A DNA stretch of 13,602 bases from Flavobacteriales bacterium. Lineage in GTDB: Bacteria; Bacteroidota; Bacteroidia; Flavobacteriales; TMED113. A program made the position numbers and the translations under genes. This document shows, piece after piece, positions 7,688 through 13,602 of the stretch. The notes under the pieces are model-generated. The model saw nothing but the letters and a program-made list of their open reading frames with translations. It searched no databases and was not told the DNA's origin. Each line of letters begins with the position of its first letter. Position 1 is the first letter of the stretch. Location of the stretch: positions 1-13,602 of the forward strand of contig PAVX01000046.1 of the NCBI GenBank assembly GCA_002713285.1, given 5' to 3'.

Positions 7688-9835
7688 GTGAGATTTCTTT
7701 TATTAACTTTTATTTTTTTTACACTTACTAGTTGTAATTTTCAAAGCATGAATACGGAAAATATACCCATTGCAAAAAAAGAGCCTAAAGTACTTTCAAT
7801 ACATGGTGATGAAAGAATAGATAATTATTTTTGGATGAGATTATCTGATAGGCAAAAAGAAAGCAAAAATCCAGATCAACAAACACAATCTGTTTTAGAT
7901 TATTTAAATGCTGAAAATAAGTATTTAAAATCTAAAATGAAACATACTGAAGAGCTGCAATTAAATTTATTTAATGAAATAAAAAACAGAATCAAAAAAG
8001 ATGATTCCTCTGTTCCTGTTAAAATAGATCATTATTCATACTATACTAGGTATGAAAAAGATAAAGAATATCCTTTTCATTGCAGAAAATTAATTAACAG
8101 TGAAAGTAAAGAAGAAATCATGCTTGATGTTTCCGAGATGGCAAAAGATTATAGTTATTATGCAATAGGAGGAAAATCTATAAGTCTTAATCATAATTTA
8201 CTTGCATATGCCGTAGATACTGTTTCTAGAAGAGAATATACTATATATATAAAAGATTTACAGAAAAATGAAATTCTAGCTGACAAGATTAGTAATACTA
8301 CGGGTTCAATAGTTTGGGCAAATGATAATAAAACTATTTTTTATGCAAAACAAGACTCAGTAACATTAAGATCTTATCAAATCTATAAACATAGACTAGG
8401 AACTAATCAAGAGGAGGATGTTTTGGTTTATGAAGAAGCAGATGACACATTTGGTTGTTATGTTACTAAGTCAAAATCTAAAAAATATATTATGATTGGT
8501 AGTTATCACACCTTATCAAATGAATATAGATATATCGATGCTAATTTTCCAGATTCTGAATTTACTATAACACAAAAACGGGAAAAAGATCTTGAATATA
8601 ATTTATATCACTACAAAGATTATTTTTACATCCTCACCAACTATAAAGCAAAAAATTTCAGATTAATGAAAACCCTAATATCAAAACCTGAAAAACAATA
8701 TTGGGAAGAAGTTATACCTCATCAGGATGACGTTTTAATAGAGGGAATAGATATTTTTCAAGATTATCTAGTAATAGAAGAAAGAAAGGATGGTTTAAGT
8801 CGAATTAAAGTGATTAATTGGATGGATTTTTCATCCCATTATGTGGAGTTTAATGATCCTGCGTACTCTGTTTTTACAACATCTAATGTAGAGTTTGATA
8901 CCTCTATTTTACGATTTGTGTATACATCTATGACGACTCCGGTAACTGTCTATGATTATGACATGAAACTAACGACAAAAAAATTATTAAAACAAGACCA
9001 GGTGTTAGACGACACATTTTCTCCTAGTAATTATGAATCTAAAAGATATTATGCTGAAGCTAGAGATGGTAAAAAGGTACCAATATCTTTAGTCTATAAA
9101 AAAGGAATAACAAAAGACAACCAGAATCCATTACTGCTATATGGATATGGTAGTTATGGATCTAGTATAGATCCTTATTTTAGTTCTGTTAGATTAAGCT
9201 TGTTAAATCGTGGTTTTATATTTGCAATTGCCCACATAAGAGGAGGTGAAGAATTAGGGAGAGAATGGTATGAAGATGGTAAGTTGCTGAATAAAAAAAA
9301 TACTTTTTATGATTTTATTGATTGTGCAGAGTTTTTAATAGAAGAAAGCTATACAAATAAGAATAAGCTTTATGCTGCTGGTGGTAGTGCTGGCGGATTA
9401 TTAATGGGAGCTATTATAAATATGAGGCCTGACCTTTGGAATGGTGTTATTTCAGCAGTTCCATTTGTAGATGTTATATCAACTATGTTAGATGAAAGTA
9501 TTCCACTAACAACTGGAGAGTTTGATGAATGGGGTAATCCGAAAGACAAAGAGTATTATGATTATATAAAATCCTACTCTCCATATGACAATATAGAACG
9601 AAAAAATTACCCAAACCTACTTGTCACTACTGGTTATTGGGATAGTCAGGTGCAGTATTGGGAGCCTGCAAAATGGGTTGCTAAATTAAGAGAATATAAA
9701 ACAGATGATAATCTTTTGATTATGGATTGCAATATGGATGTTGGTCATGGTGGAGCTTCAGGAAGATTTAAACGATACAAAGAGGTAGCCCTAGAATATG
9801 CTTTTTTGTTAAATTTAGAAGATATAAAGGATTAG
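7688..9835 (+). CDS. Prolyl oligopeptidase family (S9A) serine peptidase, oligopeptidase B-like lipoprotein
   Basis: A 715-residue protein of the usual length for oligopeptidase B (protease II), plus a signal peptide. The GTG start gives MRFLLLTFIFFTLTSC, a lipoprotein signal with lipobox LTSC (Cys16). The next in-frame ATG (7748) would remove it, so GTG is preferred. Residues 30-85 form the N-terminal helical part (DERIDNYFWMRL, VLDYLNAENKYL). A seven-bladed propeller spans about 110-440. The alpha/beta-hydrolase domain runs to the C-terminus, with LLLYGYGSYG at 482-491, HIRGGEELGREW at 516-527, nucleophile Ser567 in GGSAGG, Asp652 in YWDSQVQYWEP and His687 in GHGGASGR. Enzymes of this family cleave peptides shorter than about 30 residues, often after Arg/Lys; lipidation suggests action in the envelope. 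It is co-transcribed with the Bax-inhibitor-like gene. Its stop is 1 base from the stop of the convergent methyltransferase. Confidence 0.93.
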   Translation: MRFLLLTFIFFTLTSCNFQSMNTENIPIAKKEPKVLSIHGDERIDNYFWMRLSDRQKESKNPDQQTQSVLDYLNAENKYLKSKMKHTEELQLNLFNEIKNRIKKDDSSVPVKIDHYSYYTRYEKDKEYPFHCRKLINSESKEEIMLDVSEMAKDYSYYAIGGKSISLNHNLLAYAVDTVSRREYTIYIKDLQKNEILADKISNTTGSIVWANDNKTIFYAKQDSVTLRSYQIYKHRLGTNQEEDVLVYEEADDTFGCYVTKSKSKKYIMIGSYHTLSNEYRYIDANFPDSEFTITQKREKDLEYNLYHYKDYFYILTNYKAKNFRLMKTLISKPEKQYWEEVIPHQDDVLIEGIDIFQDYLVIEERKDGLSRIKVINWMDFSSHYVEFNDPAYSVFTTSNVEFDTSILRFVYTSMTTPVTVYDYDMKLTTKKLLKQDQVLDDTFSPSNYESKRYYAEARDGKKVPISLVYKKGITKDNQNPLLLYGYGSYGSSIDPYFSSVRLSLLNRGFIFAIAHIRGGEELGREWYEDGKLLNKKNTFYDFIDCAEFLIEESYTNKNKLYAAGGSAGGLLMGAIINMRPDLWNGVISAVPFVDVISTMLDESIPLTTGEFDEWGNPKDKEYYDYIKSYSPYDNIERKNYPNLLVTTGYWDSQVQYWEPAKWVAKLREYKTDDNLLIMDCNMDVGHGGASGRFKRYKEVALEYAFLLNLEDIKD

Positions 9836-9836
9836 A

Positions 9837-10355
9837 CTAGATTCTTTCACAATATACTATATAATATCTATTTGTAAACATGCGTAAAAACGGTCTAACA
9901 CCAAACTTAATTTGTTTATAGGGTTTCCATTTTTCTGATGCAATAATCCTCCAACCACTTTTTTCTAATAAAAAATTAAATTGTTTGCTTTCAAACTCAT
10001 GATAATGTTTGTCCCAGTCATCATCTTCATTCCAATAAGCTTCAGCAAACCATAGTTTTAAGGGAACCGATGCTATTAATTTATTGGCTTGTATTTTTTG
10101 TAAAATATTAAACGGAGCTAACATATGTTCAAATATCTCAAATGCGGTAACAACATCAATACTATTATCAAGCACTGAATTAAAATCTAAATCTAGATTT
10201 TCTCCTTTTGTATTAAGAACATGAAATCCTTTTTTTTGTATTAATTTCGAGAGATTATTAGATACACCAAGATCTAAGATTTTATTAGATGTATCACAAT
10301 GTTTGGATAAAAAAGAAAGTGTTTTCTCATATCTCCATTCGGTAGATTTATCCAT
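9837..10355 (-). CDS. Class I SAM-dependent methyltransferase
   Basis: A compact 172-residue cytoplasmic protein. Residues 26-32 (ILDLGVS) are motif I at the SAM site, though without the full GxGxG. GENLDLDF (51-58) supplies the acidic strand-2 end and IDVVTAFEIFEHM (66-78) is the motif II/III region. ANKLIASVPLKLW (90-102) follows, and HYHEFESKQFNFLLEKSGW (117-135) closes the fold in the way typical of Methyltransf_11/23-type enzymes. The acceptor substrate is unknown. The ATG is 14 bases downstream of the tRNA-Arg 3' end on the same strand, with an A-rich leader and no Shine-Dalgarno sequence. It is therefore probably translated from a tRNA-mRNA co-transcript, released when the tRNA is processed. 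Its stop is 1 base from the convergent peptidase stop and no terminator fits between them. Confidence 0.85.
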   Translation of the reverse strand: MDKSTEWRYEKTLSFLSKHCDTSNKILDLGVSNNLSKLIQKKGFHVLNTKGENLDLDFNSVLDNSIDVVTAFEIFEHMLAPFNILQKIQANKLIASVPLKLWFAEAYWNEDDDWDKHYHEFESKQFNFLLEKSGWRIIASEKWKPYKQIKFGVRPFLRMFTNRYYIVYCERI

Positions 10356-10369
10356 TTTTTGTTTTTTTG

Positions 10370-10443
10370 TGATCGCGACAGGATTCGAACCTGTGACCGT
10401 CTGCTTAGAAGGCAGATGCTCTATCCAGCTGAGCTACGCGACC
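10370..10443 (-). tRNA. tRNA-Arg (anticodon TCT)
   Basis: A 74-nt cloverleaf on the minus strand. The acceptor GGTCGCG pairs with CGCGATC (one G-T wobble) and the discriminator is A. The D arm is GCTC/GAGC with the AGCTGGATA loop. The anticodon arm TCTGC/GCAGA has loop CTTCTAA, so the anticodon TCT falls at 10407-10409 (plus-strand AGA) and reads AGA, the preferred Arg codon in this AT-rich genome. The T arm ACAGG/CCTGT has TTCGAAT in the loop. The CCA end is not encoded (CAA follows). Confidence 0.97.
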
Positions 10444-10473
10444 ATTTTAATTTTATGCGAATTTAATAAAGAA

Positions 10474-10499
10474 ATTTAAATTATATGATTAATTTAAAT
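10474..10499. repeat. AT-only inverted repeat between the divergent tRNA and exchanger genes
   Basis: ATTTAAATTA (10474-10483) and TAATTTAAAT (10490-10499) are perfect 10-bp inverted arms around a 6-base spacer. It lies in the 81-bp region upstream of both the tRNA-Arg (minus) and the cation exchanger (plus). It may be an operator or a melting-prone upstream element. Low complexity makes chance occurrence plausible. Confidence 0.4.
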
Positions 10500-10524
10500 C
10501 TTTATAAACATATTCAAGTATTGA

Positions 10525-11508
10525 GTGGTTGTTAATTTTCTAATTTCTTTAATCTTATTATTTGTTGGCACACAGTTGTTAGTGAATACTGCTATTACCA
10601 TATCAAATAGATTAAATATTAATAGAATCGTTATAGGTTTTACAATTGTTTCACTTGCTACTTCCCTGCCAGAATTATTTGTTACTCTGTCATCATCTAT
10701 AAGAGGATATCATGATTTTGCTATTGGAAATATTATTGGATCTAATATTTCTAATATCTCTCTAGTTTTAGGAGTAACAGCAATAATTAGCCCTATTATT
10801 TTTTCAAAAAAAGAACTATACCTAAATTATGTACCTTTAATACTAATCTCTACTGCATTTGTTTTTATTCTTGTACAAATTGGCTTATTTAATCTTTTAT
10901 ATGGTGTCTTAGCAATCTTAGTATTAATTAGTTTTAATATTTTTTTGTTCAAAAATGGTAAAAGTATATTAAATGCAGAACAGTTGGAAGATCCTAATAT
11001 TTTAATATTCTTTGGAAAAGAAATAATTATAAAAAAATTATTTTATTTAATACTTATTTTATTATCGGGATCACTAATACTCTGGATGGGAAGTGAAATG
11101 CTGGTAAACTCCTCTAAAGAAATAGCACTGAAACTAGGTGTAAGTGACAGAGTTATTTCGATTAGTTTAGTAGCATTAGGAACAAGTTTACCAGAACTAT
11201 TTTCAAGTATTTATGCTGCGTATAAAAAAGAGACACAGTTAGCAATTGGTAATTTATTAGGATCTAATATTTTTAATATGTTAGCTGTACTTGGAGTAAC
11301 AACATGTATCAATGAGATTAGCGTAGGAAACAATTTAGAAATAGATGCTTTTATTATGTTGTTTATTACTTTGTTTTTGTTACCATGTTTTTATTTAAGT
11401 AATCTCTTTCGTGTTGAAAAAAATAATCATAATATGGTGATTTCTAAAATAGAAGGACTATCGCTTCTTATTATCTATGTTGTATACATTATTTTTGTTA
11501 TAAATTAA
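10525..11508 (+). CDS. CaCA-family sodium/calcium (cation) exchanger, YrbG-like
   Basis: A 327-residue inner-membrane antiporter with about ten hydrophobic segments in two inverted halves. Both alpha repeats are obvious. Alpha-1 (39-83) contains GFTIVSLATSLPELFVT (Glu50) and AIGNIIGSNISN. Alpha-2 (214-257) contains SLVALGTSLPELFSS (Glu224) and AIGNLLGSNIFN. The Glu residues in the TSLPE motifs, and the GSN motifs, form the ion-binding sites in this family. The halves are joined by a hydrophilic loop around 143-170. It should export Ca2+ (or another cation) in exchange for Na+ or H+. The GTG start at 10525 is directly preceded by an in-frame TGA (10522-10524), so the N-terminus cannot extend further. 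The terminator hairpin just downstream has its U-tract on the other strand and so does not serve this gene well. Confidence 0.93.
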   Translation: MVVNFLISLILLFVGTQLLVNTAITISNRLNINRIVIGFTIVSLATSLPELFVTLSSSIRGYHDFAIGNIIGSNISNISLVLGVTAIISPIIFSKKELYLNYVPLILISTAFVFILVQIGLFNLLYGVLAILVLISFNIFLFKNGKSILNAEQLEDPNILIFFGKEIIIKKLFYLILILLSGSLILWMGSEMLVNSSKEIALKLGVSDRVISISLVALGTSLPELFSSIYAAYKKETQLAIGNLLGSNIFNMLAVLGVTTCINEISVGNNLEIDAFIMLFITLFLLPCFYLSNLFRVEKNNHNMVISKIEGLSLLIIYVVYIIFVIN

Positions 11509-11511
11509 AAC

Positions 11512-11540
11512 AAAAAAAAAGCGGAGATTTCTCTCCGCTT
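11512..11540 (-). terminator. Rho-independent terminator of a minus-strand transcript
   Basis: AAGCGGAGA (11519-11527), loop TTTC, TCTCCGCTT (11532-11540): a 9-bp GC-rich stem. Read on the minus strand it is followed by a run of nine T (11520-11512). On the plus strand the hairpin is followed by CCTAAAATC, not by T, so its direction is minus. No minus-strand protein gene lies upstream of it, which implies that a non-coding transcript ends here. Confidence 0.85.
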
Positions 11541-11910
11541 CCTAAAATCAATAGTTTCCTATTTAATTTTAAAAACCTTTGACTCAAATCTAATCTTCTT
11601 TAGTGTAAAACACTCCGTGGATTAGAATCCTATAGTCCCCTATCTGAGCATCGCTACTCTAAACGAACAGAATTCTGTTCAAAAACCTCCTTTTAAATAA
11701 AGCTATATCTTACGATATTTCTTTTTTATAAAGAAGCCCATTCGGACTTCTTTGAGAGGTTGTTAACCATGAAAATAATAAAATGAATTATCACTTTTTA
11801 GGTTATAGATTTCAATTAAGAAACCTTGGGAACCTCAGATGATATTTTTTCATAATGAAACATTACTGCTAATGTTCTTTAGGACCAGCATTCTCTTTCA
11901 TTAATTTTTT

Positions 11911-11944
11911 CAAATTTATGAGCAAATGTTTGACGATTTTACAA
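11911..11944 (-). promoter_or_regulatory. Internal promoter candidate of the non-coding RNA
   Basis: On the minus strand, TAAATTTG (11911-11918) fits TAnnTTTG exactly, with TTG (11942-11944) 23 bases upstream, at the long end of accepted spacing. It would start an RNA near 11904, about 20 nt before the TCCTAAA strand of the closing helix. Confidence 0.45.
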
Positions 11945-12034
11945 GTAAAAACTTAAATTTAACAAACACTCCAATGCTTGTCCGATGAAAATCATGTTTG
12001 GAACTTTCCAAACGCTTTTAAATCATCGGTACTT

Positions 12035-12064
12035 CAAACGTACAAAAAACATGAAACTTCCAAA
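12035..12064 (-). promoter_or_regulatory. Distal promoter candidate of the non-coding RNA
   Basis: On the minus strand, TTTG (12061-12064), 18 bases, then TACGTTTG (12035-12042). Both Bacteroidota elements (-33 TTTG and -7 TAnnTTTG) are present with near-ideal spacing, making this the best-formed promoter in the window. The predicted start (about 12027-12031) coincides with the first base of the CCGATGA stem-loop. Confidence 0.55.
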
Positions 12065-12104
12065 TAAAATTCCAATTTAGTTATTAAAACAATATCAACA
12101 TATT

Positions 12105-12123
12105 TTATTAACATTGTTAATAA
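12105..12123. repeat. Perfect 19-bp palindrome, possible operator
   Basis: TTATTAACA and TGTTAATAA flank one central T. A second pair, TAGTTATTAA (12078-12087) and TTAATAACTA (12117-12126), overlaps it, so the TTATTAA core occurs three times in about 45 bases. It lies between the minus-strand RNA promoter (about 40 bases away) and the plus-strand thioredoxin-fold gene (ATG about 115 bases away). It could control either; it also resembles degenerate DnaA boxes. Confidence 0.5.
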
Positions 12124-12194
12124 CTAGAATTTTAAATCTGAACAGACGCAAAAATTCTTAATTTTAAGTATATGTAAAACAACATATATTTTTT

Positions 12195-12221
12195 TTGTAA
12201 CTTTATGTTCTGATATTTTTT
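12195..12221 (+). promoter_or_regulatory. Weak promoter candidate of the secreted thioredoxin-fold gene
   Basis: TTG (12195-12197), 16 bases, then TATTTTTT (12214-12221), which lacks the final G of TAnnTTTG. It gives a leader of about 12-18 nt before the ATG at 12239. Offered only because no better match is seen upstream. Confidence 0.25.
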
Positions 12222-12238
12222 TAAAACCCCTATATATT

Positions 12239-13602
12239 ATGAGACAATTAATTATACTTGCCTTTTTATTATTTTCTTTTATTTCACAAGCACAAAGCTT
12301 AAATTTTGAAGCAACTGGAACTGCTCCAGATTGGTTTGCTAATGATTTAAATGAAACAACACATACACTATACAATGATTATTTAGAAAATGGAAAGATT
12401 GTTGTATTAGAATTTATGAATGTTAATTGTGGAGCATGTCAAACATACGCTCCATATGTAGGAGAATTTTATGAAACATATGGTCCAAATGGAACTGGAG
12501 AAGTTGAAGTTATAGCATTAGATATAAATGCAGGTAGCACAGATTCTCAATGCAACTCATATGTTGAAGAATATGGAGCAGCATATCCTTTAATTAATGG
12601 CAATTCAACATCTTATTATGGAGCAGAAATTGTGTACACGCCTACATTTTACATAATTTTCCCTGATGGTACATATACAAATAGATGTACATCATATTGT
12701 GAAGCTTCTACCTCGCCATCAAACCTTAGTAATGATTTAGGAGGAATTGTTAATCAATGGATGGCTATGAGTATGGGCTCTAATCCATGGGGAGATGCAC
12801 CAGATACAGATTGTAATGCGACTATTTTAATTCAACCAACAACAGAAATTATACTTGATGGATCTGCAGTCTCATCAGGTAGTTGGATTGGAACATTTTA
12901 TACTGATGCTGCTGGAAATATGGCTTTTGGTGGTGGTGTACAATGGAATGGTGAAACAACATCCATAGCTGCATGGGGTTCTGAAGCAGGTATGAATAAT
13001 GGTTTTGCTGCAGGAGAAGAATTTACATTTGGTATTATTGATCCGGATTCAGGAGAAACTATTTATTCTACACAAGCTACATATTCTTTTGGCTCCAGCA
13101 CATATGGTTGTAATGGGCTTTCAGGAATTTCTAGTTTAGCGTTCACATCTCAATCAGATGATAGTGATTGTGCTGACGACAATTCAGGAGCATTAGATTG
13201 CTCAACACAAATCATGGTATTTGGTTGTGATGGCACTAACTCTATGACAGGTCTTTTAGTTTCAGAAAGTTGTCCAGAAAGTTGTGATTCATGTCCAACA
13301 GACTGTGCTGATAATGACTCCTCTATGACACCACTTGATTGTGCAACTGTTATTACAATATTTGGTTGCGATGGTTCATGGAATGGTCTTACAATTTCAG
13401 AAGAATGCCAAATAAGCTGTGATTCTTGTGGTGATGACACAGAGCTGGTATTGGGATGTACCAATGAATTAGCTGACAACTATAACCCTTCTGCTACTGA
13501 AGATGATGGGTCATGTATTGTGTCAGGATGCATGTGTGATTTAGCAATGAACTACGATGAAACAGCTACTAGCGATGATGGGTCATGTCTTGTATTAAGT
13601 GG
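12239..13602 (+). CDS. Secreted thioredoxin-fold protein with ShK-like and DDGSC cysteine repeats (3' end missing)
   Basis: At least 454 residues; no stop before the right edge. MRQLIILAFLLFSFISQAQ is a Sec signal peptide and fixes the ATG. Residues about 24-155 form a thioredoxin-like domain: VVLEFMNVNCGACQTYAPYV with redox pair Cys64-Gly-Ala-Cys67, and TPTF with cis-Pro135. Residues 190-300 (SGSWIGTFYTDAAGNMAFGG, then EEFTFGIIDPDSGETIY) form a beta-rich domain seen in other Bacteroidota secreted proteins. Two six-cysteine ShK-like units follow (310-352 and 355-397), then repeats GCTNELADNYNPSATEDDGSC (406-426) and a related copy at 430-450. Such proteins usually end in a T9SS sorting domain, which would lie outside the window; T9SS export is therefore inferred. 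A role in disulphide chemistry or cell-surface binding is possible. Two minus-strand reading frames inside it are shadows. Confidence 0.9.
   Translation, partial: MRQLIILAFLLFSFISQAQSLNFEATGTAPDWFANDLNETTHTLYNDYLENGKIVVLEFMNVNCGACQTYAPYVGEFYETYGPNGTGEVEVIALDINAGSTDSQCNSYVEEYGAAYPLINGNSTSYYGAEIVYTPTFYIIFPDGTYTNRCTSYCEASTSPSNLSNDLGGIVNQWMAMSMGSNPWGDAPDTDCNATILIQPTTEIILDGSAVSSGSWIGTFYTDAAGNMAFGGGVQWNGETTSIAAWGSEAGMNNGFAAGEEFTFGIIDPDSGETIYSTQATYSFGSSTYGCNGLSGISSLAFTSQSDDSDCADDNSGALDCSTQIMVFGCDGTNSMTGLLVSESCPESCDSCPTDCADNDSSMTPLDCATVITIFGCDGSWNGLTISEECQISCDSCGDDTELVLGCTNELADNYNPSATEDDGSCIVSGCMCDLAMNYDETATSDDGSCLVLS
13166..13429 (+). repeat. Tandem ShK-like six-cysteine units in the secreted protein
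   Basis: Two protein-level repeats of 43 residues, 45 residues apart. Cysteines fall at 311, 321, 330, 345, 349 and 352 in the first unit and at 356, 368, 377, 390, 394 and 397 in the second. Shared elements are DCAD, FGCDG, SE-C and SCDSC. The pattern (C-x-D ... C ... G-C ... C-x3-C-x2-C) matches the ShK toxin fold, which is stabilised by three disulphides. Confidence 0.75.
13454..13588 (+). repeat. 24-residue 'NYxxxATxDDGSC' repeats
   Basis: Two copies visible (residues 406-426 and 430-450) with a 72-base period. The 15-base stretch GATGATGGGTCATGT is identical at 13502-13516 and 13574-13588. Each unit has paired cysteines and an Asp-rich turn that may bind Ca2+. More copies probably follow beyond the right edge. 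Confidence 0.85.

Larger units (their letters stand above)
11512..12029 (-). ncRNA. Candidate long structured non-coding RNA, class unrecognised
   Basis: This interval has no sizeable minus-strand reading frame, yet ends in an intrinsic terminator and begins 5-6 bases after a TACGTTTG promoter element. In RNA order (minus strand) I see the following helices. A 5' stem CCGATGA/TCATCGG (12029-11982) encloses GTTTGGA/TCCAAAC. An abutting 7-bp hairpin lies at 11981-11962. AACATTA/TAATGTT has a GCAG loop (11876-11859). GAGGTT/AACCTC pairs 11836-11831 with 11761-11756. AAGAAGTCC/GGGCTTCTT has a GAAT loop (11752-11731). ATATC/GATAT has a GTAA tetraloop (11718-11705). A 16-nt palindrome, GAACAGAATTCTGTTC, spans 11680-11665. 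Small hairpins lie at 11643-11632, 11630-11619 and 11614-11602. A long-range helix TCCTAAA (11884-11878) with TTTAGGA (11546-11540) closes the 3' two-thirds just before the terminator. A shorter form could start near 11904 from the internal promoter. The RNase P P4 motif and the tmRNA tRNA-like end are absent. Being an RNA gene is likely; its function is unknown. Confidence 0.6.

Noticed and set aside
11512..11540. Terminator of the plus-strand cation exchanger
   Set aside because: The stem is followed by CCTAAAATC on the plus strand with no T-run. The nine-base T-run is on the minus side.
11874..11904. Minus-strand mini-ORF MKENAGPKEH just after the internal promoter
   Set aside because: Only 10 codons, with no Shine-Dalgarno sequence and no downstream gene it could attenuate. 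A second 15-codon frame follows in the same way, as expected by chance.
11512..12029. RNase P RNA, tmRNA or 6S RNA as the identity of the structured RNA
   Set aside because: The conserved RNase P P4 sequence (GAGGAAAGTCC-like) is not on either strand. There is no tRNA-like 3' end or coding tag typical of tmRNA. The multi-hairpin layout and the length do not fit the single long bubble hairpin of 6S RNA.
12105..12123. Replication origin (oriC)
   Set aside because: The half-sites only loosely resemble DnaA boxes, and no dnaA, other replication gene or large AT-rich unwinding array is seen nearby. An operator is the simpler reading.
12124..12375. Minus-strand 83-codon reading frame over the start of the secreted protein gene
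   Set aside because: It lies opposite the signal peptide and thioredoxin coding sequence, which has clear protein features; the antisense frame has none.
13150..13479. Minus-strand 109-codon reading frame opposite the ShK-like repeats
   Set aside because: Its apparent internal repeats are the mirror of the tandem cysteine units on the plus strand.

Overview
The window is AT-rich DNA, most likely from a marine member of the Bacteroidota (Flavobacteriia-like). The evidence is: strong A/T codon bias; almost no Shine-Dalgarno sequences, with A-rich leaders instead; several promoter-like TAnnTTTG elements; bacteroidotal lipoprotein signals; and a secreted multidomain protein with ShK-like repeats and 'DDGSC' cysteine repeats, of the kind common in proteins exported by the type IX secretion system (T9SS). 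The taxon is inferred from these traits, not from a marker gene.

Left part (1-6820), minus strand. A compact operon encodes a tripartite RND efflux system: a HlyD/AcrA-type membrane fusion protein, an AcrB-like RND permease and a TolC-like outer-membrane protein. A 2-base gap then leads to an aldo/keto reductase. After 39 bases comes the start of a lipoprotein of the alkaline-phosphatase/nucleotide-pyrophosphatase superfamily, which runs off the left edge. A promoter-like TATATTTG sits just upstream of the fusion-protein gene.

Middle (6821-11508). Divergent from the efflux operon is a two-gene plus-strand unit: a Bax inhibitor-1/YccA-like membrane protein, then after 2 bases a lipoprotein oligopeptidase-B-type serine peptidase. 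One base separates that gene's stop from a convergent SAM-methyltransferase gene, which lies 14 bases downstream of a tRNA-Arg(TCT) on the same strand. A CaCA-family cation/Ca2+ exchanger follows on the plus strand.

Right part (11509-13602). About 730 bases separate the exchanger from the next protein gene. They are not empty. A clear intrinsic terminator points to the minus strand; there are two TAnnTTTG promoter candidates on the same strand; and a dense series of perfect stem-loops lies between them. One long-range helix joins the 5' part to the base just before the terminator. I read this as a structured non-coding RNA of about 390-520 nt. It lacks the hallmarks of RNase P RNA and tmRNA, and I could not assign it to a class. 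It is the best candidate here for something undescribed. Next to its promoter is a perfect 19-bp palindrome, which lies upstream of a plus-strand gene for a secreted thioredoxin-fold protein. That gene continues past the right edge.
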